Below are positions 40,320-52,029 of a DNA stretch of 64,000 nt, in pieces. Below the pieces are notes generated by a model. The model saw nothing but the letters and a program-made list of their open reading frames with translations. It had not been told where the DNA came from and searched no databases. The DNA is from Arctopsyche grandis (lineage: Eukaryota; Arthropoda; Insecta; Trichoptera; Hydropsychidae), in assembly GCF_051622035.1 (NCBI RefSeq), contig NC_135355.1, positions 32,716,486 to 32,780,485 of the forward strand, written 5' to 3'. Made by a program: the position numbers and the translations under genes. Every line of letters starts with the position of its first letter. Positions within the stretch are counted from its first letter, which is position 1.

Positions 40320-43300
40320 CAGTGGCGGACTGGGACTGAAATTAGTGCATGCCAGGAGTCAAAGGGGGCCCCCCCAGGGTTAAAAAAATTTGTCCCCCCC
40401 CCCCCATATAACAAAATTTTCTTCTTTCCACCACGCTAAAAATCAAGGGCTAATAATAGGGCAAAAATCAAAGCAAAATAGATCCACAAATTTCATTGTA
40501 CAGATATTTCGTTTTAACCCTTGTCCTGGGTAAATAGAATGCGGCATAAAAGCGGCTTTTACTTTCGGTAGAAAACAATCAGGGACGTCATTTCAGCTTT
40601 TTCTTGGGGGGGGGGAAGGCAAAGATTAGTCAAATTGAATTTTTTTTCAAAAAATCTTTTTTATATCAGAATAAAAATGGAAAATATCCTTTACCTTATT
40701 GACTTTTAAAATATAAAAAAAAAGAACTTATTTTTGAAAAAGTAATTATAAAAAAATATTATGTAAAAAGAGAAAAAAGCGCCGCAGGCGAAAATTTTTT
40801 TCCACAAATCTTCACATGGTCAACATTAATCGACCATCAAACTGAGTCATCAAAAAACTATCAATTAACTTAATTTCTACCAACTGTCTTTTCACTTTAT
40901 CTATGTACATATATGTAAGTACGTAATAACAATAGATAAATTTTTGTTTTGTTTTTCTTCAAAGCACATAACAGCGATTATTTTATTAGTTACCCAAAAA
41001 TAACATATGTACATAAGAAATAAACGTAGCATTCATAGATCCATAGTATCTCATTAATCATTAAATTCATAATATTTTCTAAATTCACACTGCCCCCCTA
41101 TGGCCCCCCCAAATTACGTCCCTGAAAAAAATGCATAATATTTTCAATTAATGTTAATCGAAAATCGGGATTTTGGGGAGGGGGCCCCTATCCTATATTT
41201 CTATTTACATGGATGTGTCTAGATTAGGAATAGATTTTATATTCGGAAACTGTTTAAAATTGTGTATTTAAATCTTACTATATCATCGAAGTATAATCAA
41301 ATGTTATTTTGAAAGTATGGAGTAAATTTAAATCGTTGTTTGATGATGAATCGTCTTATCAAAATTGTTTTAAGCAATTCTGTTTATATTATTCACGAAA
41401 ATTTGTTTATTCCCATTTATATTTCAGTAGTTAGTTGTTACATAGGCAGTGGCGGACTGGGACTGAAATCAGTGCATGCCAGGAGTCAAAGGGGGCCCCC
41501 ACCCAGGGTTAAAAAAATTTGTCCCCCCCCCCCCCCCCATATGACAAAATTTTCTTCTTTCGATCACGCTAAAAATCAAGGGCAAAAAATAAATAAAATT
41601 TTCAAAAATGGGAATAAACAAATTTAGGTACAAGAAAAATGGCAAAAGCAAAATAGATCCATAAATTACATTGTATATTTCGTTTTAATCCTTATCATAT
41701 AATGCATCATAAAAGAATGCGGCATAAAAGCGGCTTTTACTTTCGGTAGAAAACAATCAGGGACGTCATTTCAGCTTTTTCTTGGGGGGGCAGGCAAAGA
41801 TTGGTCAAATTGAGTTTTTTTTCAAAAAATCTTTTTTATATCGGAATAAAAATGGAAAATATAAAATATGAAAAAATTAAGCTTATTTTTGAAAAAATAA
41901 TTAGAAAAAAATATTATGTAAAAAGTCAAAAAAGCGCCGCAGGCGAAAATTTTTTTCCGAAAATCTTCACATGGTTAACAAACATCGACCATCAAAATGT
42001 ATCACTATATCAAAAAATATACGAACATTCGGAAAAATAAACGATACATATCTGTTTTTGAGACAAAATAAAGTAAAGGGGACCTTTCTAACGATTCGCT
42101 CCATGGGATGAACAATTTCTAAGAATGTTACTAATGGCATACCACTTAAAAACCAAAATATACTTGCTTCAAAATAATAAAATCTTTTTTTTTTCAAAGC
42201 ACATAGCAGCGATTATTTTATTAGTTACCCAAAAGTAACATATGTACATAAGAAATAAACGCAGCATTCATAGATCCATAGTATCCCATTAATCATTAAA
42301 TCCATAATATTTTCTAAATTCACACTATTCCTTAATTTAGGGGGGCGAGTGCCCCCCCAAATTATCCCTGAAAACAAAAAATGCATAATATTTTCAATTA
42401 ATGTTAATCGAAAATCAGGATTTTGGGGAGGGGGCCCCTATCCTATGTTTCTATATACATGGATTTGTCTAGATTAGGAATAGATTTAATATTCGGAAAC
42501 TGTTTAAAATTGTGTATTTAAATCTTACTATATCGTCGAAGTATAATCAAATGTTATTTTGAAAGTATGTATGAAGTAAATTTAAATCGCTGGTTGATGA
42601 TGAATCGTCCTATCAAAATTGTTTTAAGCAATTCAGTTTATATTATTCAGGGAAATTTGTTTATTCCCATTTTTATTTCAGTAGGTAGTTGTTACATAGG
42701 TATTGGTATATGCATAATATTGAGGTTGGAAATGGGCCCGGTAAAAGGGCCCACGCAAATGTTGAAACTTACATTTCAAGCCTAATAAAAAAAGTTAACC
42801 GATCCTTGGGCTGTTAAAGCAGGCATTAGTTGTTTGTGTATATCGTAAGAAATTTGTTTTGTTGAAATACCCAAACTCTAGGTCCCAAAGTGCAATATCC
42901 TATAAATTTTTACACACGTGAAATAGTTAAATTAAAAAGTTATTTAATTTTACTGAGGGCCCATATTTTCTAACGGATAGTGGGGCCCACATGCCATCGG
43001 GCATGTACGCTTGTATGGCCAGTCCGCCACTGTACATAGGTATTGGTATATACATAATATTGACGTTGCAAATGGGCCCACGCAAATTTTGAAACTTACA
43101 CGATTCGAGCCTAATAAAAAAAGTTAACCGATCCTTGGGCTGTTAAAGCAGGTATTAGTTGTTTGTGTATATAGTAAGAAATTTGTTTTGTTGAAATACC
43201 CAAACTTTAGGTCCCAAAGTTGCAATATACTATAAATAGTTAAAAAGTTATTTACTTTTACTGAGGGCCCATATTTTCTAACAGATAGTGGGGCCCACAT

Positions 43301-43340
43301 GCCATCGGGCATGTTCGCTTGTATGGCCAGTCCGCCACTG
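40320..43340. mobile_element. hAT-type element (outer copy) hosting a same-family insertion
   Basis: TIRs CAGTGGCGGACTGG and CCAGTCCGCCACTG are flanked by the exact octamer tatataac on both sides (40312-40319, 43341-43348). The interior is non-coding as far as I can tell, with G-runs and C-runs near the ends (gggggcccccccaggg). It is interrupted by a second copy at 41447-43032; without it the outer element is about 1.43 kb. Confidence 0.9.
41447..43032. mobile_element. hAT-type element (inner copy), 1586 bp
   Basis: Same TIRs as the outer copy and the same interior order (gaaaattttttt.ccg.aaatcttcac, gattttggggagggggcccc, gatccttgggctgttaaagc). It is flanked by the exact octamer tacatagg (41439-41446, 43033-43040). 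The corresponding uninterrupted site, ttacataggtattggtata, exists inside the inner copy itself near 42700. Confidence 0.9.
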
Positions 43341-43449
43341 TATATAACTATCCCAAGGTTAGTCCACGTTTCTACATAACTCGACTCTTGGAAGAATAAC
43401 GACGTATAACGCCCTCTGCATAAAGACGCGCGTAAATCCGTTCATTACA

Positions 43450-44345
43450 TGGTGGAATTGGCAAATAATTTGAAATTGTCACATTCAACGGTCTCCACAA
43501 TTTGAAAAGATAAAGAAAAAAATCGTAAAGCCGTTAAAGGGTCCTTGTCAATCAAATCTAAAATAATAAATAAAAAAAGACTCGGACCCATTCAACAAAT
43601 GGAAAAATTACTAGTGATTTGGATCGATGACAAGATTGAAAAGCGAATTCCGTTGCGTCTCTTAAAGCTCATTATTTAAAAATTACATTTGCGCAAGGCA
43701 TTGAAGCAATAGAAAAAGGAAAAACTTTTCAAGAATTTTGGAAAAATTATAATATCCTTCATGCTATAAGAAATATAGATAAGGGATGGACCCTTTAACG
43801 GCTTAAGAAGTTACTTCAGCATATATGTACGGAATATGGAAAAAACTCACCAATCGATTTGAACCCGTTTCTCTTTACATATACGAAAAAGAAAAAAAAA
43901 TGTCGAAGATATTACTAACCTAATCGTACAATTTAGTGAACGTCTACAATTTGACGTAGATAACGAAGACATCAACCAACTTCTTGAAAATGATTCAGAA
44001 GATCTAACCAATGCAGAATCTTGAAACTCAAATGGTTGCAGAAGAGTATATTGATGAAAATGAATCAATCACATCTGCGGAACCGCTGAAAAATTTCGTA
44101 TTGAAAGAAATGGCTGCTGCTTTTAATTGAATTAATCAAGAAATACAAAAGTTTGAAATGATGGACCCAGGCAGTGAAAGATTTTCAAATGTGAACCGCA
44201 GGATTCAAGAAAATCTCGCATGCTACCAAGAAATATATAAAGAAAAAAACAAGATACTGCTCAAACAAAATTAGACACATTTTTCAAAAAAACTCATACG
44301 ACTGTATGTCAAACTGAAGATGAAGAAATGGATTGTACTTATAAT
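43450..44345 (+). pseudogene. Tigger/pogo transposase relic (TIGD1-like)
   Basis: Broken frames match Tigger-type transposase: helix-turn-helix peptide ELANNLKLSHSTVSTI, then IDDKIEKRIPLRLLKAHYLK, and a degraded acidic C-terminal part (VDNEDINQLLENDSEDLTN after frame correction, then MVAEEYIDENESITSAEPLK). Multiple stops and shifts occur. The DDE core is mostly deleted. It begins directly at the end of the LTR remnant. Confidence 0.6.
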
Positions 44346-44548
44346 TATAATTAACAAGTACGGATGATGTAGATGTTTAATTTTTTTTAAATTTAAATAT
44401 GAATTCATTTGAATTACAGGATTAATAAAAGTAAGTAAAATCAGTGATTTACTTACTTACTTACTTATAACAGCAAACTTTTTTCAAATCTGTTTAATTT
44501 TTTCTCGTAATTTTTATTTAAATATATTAAGATTTTTTTCTTTTAAAA

Positions 44549-45005
44549 ATGGAAGAAAAAAAGAATTCAGTAAAATATTTACAAAATTTGCACTTTTCGC
44601 GACTAGAACTTACCGAAAAAGTCGCTATAAAAGCATTAGGCTGCCTCACGCCTAATTTAATTATTTCACAGCCTGCTACTAGTAGATCCTTTAGTTACTC
44701 GCGAAAAGTTAATCCAGACATTTATAAAAAATACAATTGGTTAACGGGATGTACAGAAAAAAACGCGTTATTTTGTTATCCGTGTCTTATGTTTGGAGGC
44801 GAGTCGCCAGGCGAAGCATCTTGGACGAAAACAGGAGTTATTGACTTACATAAAACATTTAAACGATAAAATTAAAAACACGAGGGAAGTGTCGAACACT
44901 TAAAAAATGTGTGTAATCTCACGATTTTGGGATCGGCTAACATAAAAACCCATTTAAGCGAAGCTTATCGGCGGGAAATAGATAAGCATAACGAAAACTT
45001 TTGTC
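44549..45005 (+). pseudogene. TTF/ZMYM-type hAT transposase N-terminal fragment
   Basis: The open frame from ATG 44549 to 44869 carries a TTF-type zinc-finger motif seen in hAT-derived ZMYM-like proteins: FSYSRKVNPDIYKKYNWLTG, NALFCYPCLMFGG, WTKTGVIDLHK. After a one-base shift it continues (VEHLKNVCNLTILGSANI, YRREIDKHNENF) until a reverse-oriented SINE cuts it at about 45005. The dimerisation/catalytic part is absent. A hAT right end of the 21756-22489 family lies 600 bp downstream, so this may be a rare remnant of that family's transposase (inference). Confidence 0.6.
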
Positions 45006-45455
45006 CTGTTATTTATTTTTATTTTTATTTTTATTTTACATATATACCAGGAAGGCCTTACAGGAAAATCCCAATGCGCCTTCCTGGCCAATTACAAATA
45101 CAAATGCAGCATTTTTTATTATAATTCGTTGAATTGCGAGACACTGAAAAAACTCGCAAATTAACGAGACATCTATGAATTGTACATAAATTCTTATTGT
45201 ACATCCATCAAATTTCAAATAGTGGTGACATAGTAGGTAGGAAGGATTTTTAGCCAATTTTTTTTTCCGGGAACCGTTTCAACAATGAAATCAGAGAAAA
45301 TTGGCAAACTCTGATAGGAAACGATCAACCTGGAGTCACAAATCCAGGTCTGACCAACAGCATACTCTGAAAAATTCATTTTCATTCAGGGATAGAACCC
45401 GGCACCTTCTTGACGGTAAGCAGAAGCTTAACGTCCGAGCTATGCTGCTGGCTAA
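45005..45455 (-). repeat. tRNA-derived SINE, full length, reverse strand
   Basis: Mirror image of 1299-1735 and very similar to it: 3' tail (atttttatttttattttaca), hairpin 45047-45087, body, and head ending at about 45455 (gcagcatagctcggacg when read on the minus strand). It interrupts the TTF-type fragment. Confidence 0.85.
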
Positions 45456-45468
45456 AGAGCAGACCCAG

Positions 45469-45569
45469 AGCGCGCTGTCCATTGTTCACATGTTGTAAAT
45501 GCATTGTTAAAGGTTTGCCGAACCTTTTTAACAAAGCATTTACAATAATGGAACAATAGACGGCGCGCT
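45469..45569. mobile_element. 101-bp foldback MITE
   Basis: The two halves are inverted: agcgcgctgtccattgttca at the left, and tggaacaatagacggcgcgc plus t at the right; inner arms tgtaaatgcattgttaaagg / cctttttaacaaagcattta. The loop is about 5-7 bp. It lies 14 bp from the SINE head. Confidence 0.85.
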
Positions 45570-45589
45570 TCCGGTCCTACCTCTAGTTA

Positions 45590-45676
45590 TGACATGATAG
45601 AACAATTATGGTGACATGTTTTAGACATCTTTTCAGTGCAGCCCCGCCACTAAAAATTATCACGAGCCGCCACTGA
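45590..45676. mobile_element. hAT right-end fragment
   Basis: Matches the last 87 bp of 21756-22489 with very few changes (gacatgatagaacaattatg, cagtgcagccccgccactaa, cgagccgccactg). The left end of this copy is not nearby. Confidence 0.8.
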
Positions 45677-45699
45677 AAATCACCGAAAAAAAAATATAA

Positions 45700-46440
45700 A
45701 TATATTCCTCGACTTACGACGGATTCGACTTACGACCGAGGTCTTTCTTTGTGGCTGCGTTTTAACGATAGTTTATAGGGAGTGCCACTCCCTTAACCTA
45801 TCCATCGAACGTGTTGTATGGGATCGGACTCTCGGTGATGTTTGTGGTGCGGGCTGGCGGCTGCTCGCTTGTGGGGTGTTTGTCGATCTGGAACACTAAG
45901 CAAAATTAGTGCATCATCTGTGGGATACTGTCGGGGTTAGTGTGTTAGTGGGTGGTTAACGGGTATGGACCGTTTGGAGGTGGTTGAGTCTGGTTAATTA
46001 AATTGGGTGCTATTTTAGCCTATACCCATCTTCAGAATGTCGATGGGTCTTTGATTGGACGTGAGTTTGGTCACACTGAGGGAATTGATCAGGGGATTGT
46101 CTATTTTGCCGAGAGACTTGAAGTAGTTCACGGCAAGTTTGTGTACGTGTTTGTCGAGGTAGTCAATGCTTAGGTCATTGTGAATTATAGTGTTTCTTGT
46201 GTACCAGTCGTAGTTGCCCGTGGCACGCAAGAATTTGTTTTGAATTGTCTGTAGTCTGAGTATGGATCTGTTGGAGATGGTAGTGTGAGCCCACACGGGG
46301 CTCGCGTACGTGATTTGTGGGCGGATGATGGATTTATATAGCAAGCACTTGTTTTTAAGCGAGAGCTTGCTGTTTGGTTTGCATAGTGGTACAACCGAGG
46401 TTCAGAAACGTATCTCCGTCGTAAGTCGAGGAATACCTGT
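45700..46440 (-). mobile_element. Jockey-like LINE fragment bracketed by inverted repeats
   Basis: Minus-strand frame 46344-46015 encodes LLINE-type C-terminal RT sequence: LYKSIIRPQITYASPVWAHT, LQTIQNKFLRATGNYDW, NDLSIDYLDKHVHKLAV. The LYKSxIRPxxTYASPVW block is typical of jockey-clade elements. The region is bracketed by ttcctcgacttacgac (45707-45722) and its reverse complement gtcgtaagtcgaggaa (46417-46432), so the LINE piece may sit inside a MITE. Confidence 0.7.
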
Positions 46441-47560
46441 ATTTCATTTCGTATTTAAAAAAAAATATCAAGCCCTTGCGTAATATTTGCAACAGGGCCC
46501 AAAATTTCTAGCTACGCCACTGTCTCCATCGTTAGCCCCCGAATGCACTTTAGGCGGCGGATAATCCCCATAATGTTCCCACCTTACAGTACTGACCATT
46601 TTGTTAGTAAAATACGCGGCCTTTTACTGGGTAATTGGATTATTAGTTACATTGCGATGATCACAAAGACAATTTTTGCTATGAAAACCACGAATGCAGA
46701 ATATTAGTTATTGTTAGTATGATAGACTTTTCGGCTGCCAGATGTTCCGTTATAAAGATTTTAGTGACTTTGGGGGAGCGCTTTTTTGACCAATGATCAC
46801 CGAACCCTTGTTCTGACCATTTTGTTAAGAGTTAATTTGAACACCAGAAACGTCTCAGAAGTGAGTTTTTTTTTCGGAATCAACTGACTTGAAAAATCCG
46901 AGCGAACACTCTTATTTTGTGGGAAGTTTTAAAGTTGACATATTTCGCTCGATTATATGATTGATTTATTGCCCGGTGGGGTTTTGCCTTGCATCTCGAA
47001 CCAAATTCTCTCGAAAATAAATCTATAATTTTACGCTAAATTATTTTTATGAGGGTCAAATGAAATAAATTTAGTCAGAGGTTTCAATGTTATTCGTTCG
47101 GAACATATTTTATAGTTTTTACATGTGGAAAATATTACTTTAGAAAAAAAATTGTCATCATGTTCAGTCATAAAAATTTAACTGGCTTTCACGCCTCGTT
47201 AAATTTGGTTTCTTTATTCGAATACAAAAATATACATACACAAGAGTGAAAGAGAAATCTCAGCAACACTTGAAAAAAAAACGAGATGCAAATATGTCGA
47301 ACAATGAGAGAGGTAGAGTATTTTGAGTGATTGAACGTGTCAAACCGTACGAGTACGGCCGTACTCTGGCGGGGCCATTTTACTTTCCACGTACCCGTAC
47401 GGCCGTACTCCTCAAAGGGTTTAAAATACTGGCCGAAAACTGATTTATATACTTACCGAAATTAATTAAAGTACTGGCCATGTAATTTGTTTACCTAATT
47501 AAATTAAGCTCAAGATGGTGTCAATGCTCACTAATTTTCTACATTACGACCTGCCCGAGG
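46441..47560. other. Intergenic region before the phosphatase gene
   Basis: A hAT-like terminal motif (tttctagctacgccactg) ends at 46524 without a visible partner. Near 47340-47415 the palindrome gtacggccgtac occurs twice within 60 bp. Otherwise unassigned; the 3' end presumably includes the INPP1 promoter. Confidence 0.4.
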
Positions 47561-47628
47561 AGTGACAGTTGATGTCAAGAGTGAAGTGTTGGTGTCGGTG
47601 GTGTCAGTGGAGTCGCTGAGTGGGGGCG

Positions 47629-49212
47629 ATGGGGACGGTGGCGCAGGCGCTGATCTTGGCTGCGGAGAAAGCAGCCAATATAGCGCGTGCATGTCGTCGA
47701 GAGCAACCCTTGCTAGAGCTGCTGGTCCAACGGAAGGGCACGGCTGACTCCAATCCTAGATTCCTCAACGACTTCAAAACCCTCGCAGATGTACTCATAC
47801 AAGAAACAGTACGACACGACCTAGCCGCGAAGGTTATCATCATTATTATTCATCACTCACTACTAACTAAATTTAAAATAGCACACATTATATTCTATCT
47901 ACTCACAGTTCTCATTCATAATACGTGTGCATTTTCGCGCCAAAACTATATCGTTTCATCTGTCCATATATTTGTTTATTTGGACTTTAATTTTTTGACA
48001 TCCTCTACTTCATGAATATTTATTGTACAATTATCTTTTGAGTTTTAAAATATACATATTATTTGTATAATTTCAAACGAATTAAAGTTACAAATTTATT
48101 TCCATCATTGCAGTTTCCAGAATTGACTGACCAAATACACGGAGAAGAAAGCAATAAATTTAGCAATACCCTCGGCGAGACTATAATTGTAGAAGTCAAG
48201 GAAACTGAAGCAGAAACAGCCGAACTACTATGCAAAGTTTTAAACGGTGATAAAAATGCCGCCAATCTACTGGCAATGGAAGTTCACAAGACCATCGAAA
48301 TGGACGACATAAACTCGCAAATAAGCGGCTGCCTCGATTTGGACATACCGGTCAAAGACTTGAGCATATGGATCGACCCAATAGGTACATTAATTACTCA
48401 AACAGAGCACAATCCTAAACATCTTCGACTCTAACAATGCCGATGATTTATATATTTTATATATGCTGCAGATTCAACAGCCGAATACATCAGCGGCGAT
48501 AACAATTCCGTCAGCATCGGAAGCATCAGCTTATCAGGCCTACAATGCGTCACAGTCCTCATAGGTGTCTTTGACAGGAAAACCGGAGAGCCTATCATCG
48601 GTGTACTCAATCAACCATTTTACGATGGGTATTATATACTTCAAATCAATTCACAGCATTTTATATAATACATACTAAGCATTAACATGTGTACATGACC
48701 GTTTCAGATCAAAAGGCAGATGCTTGTGGGGCGTCAGTCATATGGGTAAAAAGATTTTCTTCAACCCGATGAAAGACTCACCGCTGAAACCTGACGACAA
48801 ATCAACGGCGACAATCTGCATCAGCTCGAGCGAAAGCGTCGCTCTCAAAGAAATCCTCACCGGCGCTGGATATAATCTGGTAGAATCAGCCGGTGCCGGC
48901 TACAAGCTGCTGATGGTCATCCTCGGCTACGCAGACGCGTACATCTTGTCCAAGCCAACGACCTTCAAGTGGGACACGTGCGGACCTCACGCTATTCTCA
49001 ACGCTCTCGACGGCGGTATCATGGACTACGCCAAGGCTTTGAGCACTTCTGTCGAGTATGACAACTGTGAAATTATGTACGCGTCCGTCGAGGGCAAGAA
49101 CGAAACGTCTTCCGTCTCCGAGTGGTGCAACCAGGGCGGCATCATAGCGTACAGAAACGCCGAAGTCGTTTCGAAAATTCTAGACATACTCGTCGATGTC
49201 GGCAATGAATAA
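47629..49212 (+). CDS. Ipp: Inositol polyphosphate 1-phosphatase, complete, 378 aa
   Basis: Mg2+-dependent, lithium-sensitive phosphatase that removes the 1-phosphate from inositol 1,4-bisphosphate and 1,3,4-trisphosphate (family knowledge). Exons: 47629-47832, 48114-48384, 48472-48628, 48708-49212; 1137 nt including TAA. ATG 47629 is the first in-frame ATG after a TGA at 47617. Metal-site motifs in order: the acidic residues of DQIHGEESNKF; the signature WIDPIDSTAEYISGD, split by an intron after the Ile codon plus one base; and the C-terminal WDTCGPHAILNALDGG. The N-terminus (ILAAEKAANIARACRRE; FLNDFKTLADVLIQ) resembles insect and mammalian INPP1. Length is close to the family's roughly 400 aa. 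No disruptions. Confidence 0.93.
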
Positions 49213-49613
49213 ATTAATCATATTTAGGAGTAATAGGAGTAAATGTGATCGTGATGAAAAAAACAGAAGAGAGCTAGTCATCGTAAATTTTCGAATAGTT
49301 GTTTCTTTTATACCTGAATCTCAGATTACTATTTTTTTTATGACTATTATGTTGTTTATCGCATATATTTTGAGACAACATTTCCCTACCTCAAATATAT
49401 ACATATATACATCGGTGATCAAGCTTTTAAGAGTCGAAAAACCTGCATAATTCAGAGCCACAAACAATATAATATCGAAATTTATTCATTATTCGCTTTT
49501 CAAATGATCTGATTTTATAAATATCAATAGATTTTTAATATAGAAACATATTTTAAATTACACAGTACAAAATACTAATAGCAAAATTGCTCAATTCCAA
49601 ACGTAGTCATGAC
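49213..49613. other. INPP1 3' flank
   Basis: Presumed 3' UTR, AT-rich. Nothing else is recognised up to the hAT target duplication at 49606. Confidence 0.4.
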
Positions 49614-49983
49614 CAGTAGCGTAGCGAGAGTAAAGGCGAAAAAACATTGAAATTAACAGAACGGCATGTCTTCCTAGTTCATTGTTAATTCGTACGATCT
49701 TATTATTTCGACAAGTTTCTCTTATATTTCTTCAAATATGGGATTAGCCGTTATCAATCACTGTCAAGCTTATATCAATACATGGACAAAATATCACCGA
49801 AAACACTCTAGGGGGTGATTTTTGGGACTGCGTGCCTCAGGGATGGCTAAGCATGCTTGGGTTTTTTTTGCATGCTAAAGAGAATCTGAAAAAAAACACG
49901 TACCGCGTGCCTCTCTGTATGATTTCGCCCCAAATCGCGCCCGGGGCAAGTTTTTTTTTTTTGTTCCTCCAAATACATACATA

Positions 49984-50479
49984 TCTATATATATATATAT
50001 ATAAATCAATTTTTTGTCGTTCTGTCTGTCACGTATGCGTTCCTATACCATTCAACAGATTGCGATGAAACTTACATGAGTTATTGTGTATGCCCGCGAT
50101 GGTTTCTGTAAAAAAAAATCGTCCAAAAACGGGAACAGGAAAACAAGAATGAGTGGCATTGAAACGCAATAATTTGAAATGTGTTCGCGTCACCATCTGC
50201 GTTGTTGGTATAAAACAAACAAACAATTGAATCATTTCAAATTACCGCCTGCGTTTTTCTGACAAATTATCATTACTGTAATTTAATTTCATTATTAAGT
50301 AATTTAATTTGAAAGTGAAACATTTACTTATCGAAACACATCGAGAAACGGGAACGGGAAACTTACATGACTTATTGTGTGCATGCCCGCGATAGTTTCT
50401 GTAAAAAAAATCGCCCAAAAACGGGAACGGGAATTGCATGCGTTATTGTGGCATTGCAACGCATGCCAGGTTCAGCTAG
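49984..50479 (+). mobile_element. Non-autonomous Helitron, second copy
   Basis: Starts TCTATATATATATATATATA, ends CTAG, with the same hairpin ggcattgcaacgcatgcc (50450-50467) and spacer aggttcag as the copy at 14519. Flanked by A and T. It shares internal blocks gtttctgtaaaaaaaatcg and aaacgggaacgggaa. Confidence 0.8.
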
Positions 50480-50560
50480 TTATATATAAAAATATGTTAT
50501 TTTATGACGAAACGATTTCGATTTGTAAAACTCATGTATGGTATTACCTTCTTCTTCTTG

Positions 50561-51460
50561 TTAATGCCTTGTCCGCATCCGGACGTTGGTGACCACCTCG
50601 TCGATTATTTGAAGATATCCGCATCGGTCTTCAGCGGCTCGGAACAGCTCTTTGGCGCTCATATCGGTCCACATGCGCATGTTTCGAAGCCAAGATAACT
50701 TTTTCCTGCCAATCCATTTTTTTCCTTCTATTTTCCCCATGGTTATCAAACGGAGAAATTCGTATTTTGAACCCCGTATCATGTGTCCGAGGTACTCCAT
50801 CTTTCTCCGCTTGATGACAGAAACAAGTTCCCTGCCTCTCCCCATCATGCCGAGGACAGCTTCGTTTGATATCTTTTTGGTCCACGGAATCTTCAGCATA
50901 CGCCTATAGACCCACATCTCAAAAGCTTCAATGCGGCTGATCATCTTGGTTTTCAGAGTCCACATCTCACATCCGTGTAGTAATACTGTCCAGACGTAGC
51001 TCTTCGCGAATCTCAACCGCGTATGAAGATTGAGATGCTTGTTTGTAAGCGCCGCCTTCATTTTGACAAATGCTGTTGTAGCCATCTCGATGCGGATTCT
51101 TAAATCTTCATCTGGGTCCATCTCTTCATTCAGCCAGGTACCCAGGTATTTGAATCTTTTTACTCTTTCTATCACCTCTCCATCCAAGGTTAGATTCCCG
51201 GTGTCTGTTTGCATTCTATCCACTATCATAAATTTTGTCTTCTTTAGATTTATGCGCAGACCTCTTCGATTGCTTTCTTGATGTACACGGTCTAGAGATC
51301 TTTGCAGGTCTGCTAAATTTTCAGCGACTAGTGCCGTGTCATCAGCATATCTTATATTGGTGATCGTCTCGCCGCCCACCTTGATGCCCTCCGCCTCTTG
51401 GAGAGCATCGTGGAAGATGGATTCGGTGTACGTGTTAAAAAGAGTATTACCTTAAAATAC
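50561..51460 (-). mobile_element. RTE-like LINE, 5'-truncated, with intact RT C-terminal frame
   Basis: A 272-codon frame open from 51379 to 50561, extending upstream as FNTYTESIFHDALQEAEGIK. Reverse-transcriptase palm motif NIRYADDTALVAENL (catalytic YADD), then LRINLKKTKFM, RVKRFKYLGTWL, LLHGCEMWTLK, EMWVYRRMLKIPWTK, KMEYLGHMIRG. The order matches RTE/craniofacial-development-protein-2-like elements. The endonuclease and finger/palm N-terminus are missing. The most intact LINE frame in the window. Confidence 0.85.
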
Positions 51461-51540
51461 AGTAATTTACAAAAGTTTCTATACTTTATTACTTCGTATT
51501 GTCTTACCCTGAAAATATGTAAGACCCGGTCTTACATATA

Positions 51541-51602
51541 AGGTAAGAAGGTACACTCGAAAACTACACTAGAGCTTATTTTCGGGTGTACCTTCTTACC
51601 TT
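51541..51602. repeat. Strong hairpin, 22-bp arms
   Basis: The left arm ggtaagaaggtacactcgaa ends in aa and is matched by ttttcgggtgtaccttctta ending in cc, with one mismatch and a loop of about 15 nt. A second small palindrome (tgtaagacccggtcttaca) lies just upstream at 51519-51537. Confidence 0.85.
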
Positions 51603-51639
51603 TAGGTACATACACCGATTTCTCATAATATAGTATATA

Positions 51640-51935
51640 ATAATCGGAACTGAAACAGGGATCGGGAACCGGAACTGAAAAAGGAATTCGGATCCAGAAC
51701 TGAAAACGGAATCCAGATCCGGAATTGAAACAGTAATCGGGATCCAGAACTGAAACTGGAATCGGGATCCGGAACTGAAACAGCAATCAGAACTAAAACA
51801 GTAATCGAGGCTGCCGCAATTCGAAATCAAAATCGAAAAAAGAATCGGGATCCGAAACTGAAACAGTTATCGGGATCCGGAACTGAAACTGGAATCGGGA
51901 TCTGGAACTGAAAAAGATATCGAGGCTGCCGCAAA
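51640..51935. repeat. 24-bp minisatellite
   Basis: About ten imperfect units of aatcgggatccggaactgaa plus ac(a/t)g. A longer period is also visible, as atcgaggctgccgcaa recurs at about 51804 and 51920. The open frames across it translate the repeat. Confidence 0.85.
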
Positions 51936-52029
51936 TCAAAATCGATTCACTCGGTCGCTGCTGCGGCTGCCGACCCAAAGTGTGTGTCAAATGCGTCACC
52001 CATGTGTAAGTGATGAAAGAAGCGTGTGT

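Larger units (their letters stand above)
40100..43449 (+). mobile_element. LTR remnant interrupted by a hAT element
   Basis: 40100-40319 and 43349-43449 together match the 3' two thirds of the LTR at 38623 (gcagtcaggaacctccccga; aaggttagtccacgttt; ttggaagaa.aacgacgta; ends ttcattaca). The break is filled by the hAT element at 40320-43340. The 5' part of the LTR is missing. Confidence 0.65.

Noticed and set aside
46494-46524. A complete hAT element ending in tagctacgccactg
   Set aside because: Only the right end is visible; no matching left end or duplicated octamer found nearby.
47562-47747. Upstream Gly/Ser-rich frame before INPP1 as a separate gene
   Set aside because: It is a different frame overlapping the first INPP1 exon, with no recognisable domain. 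The phosphatase frame starts at ATG 47629 after an in-frame stop.
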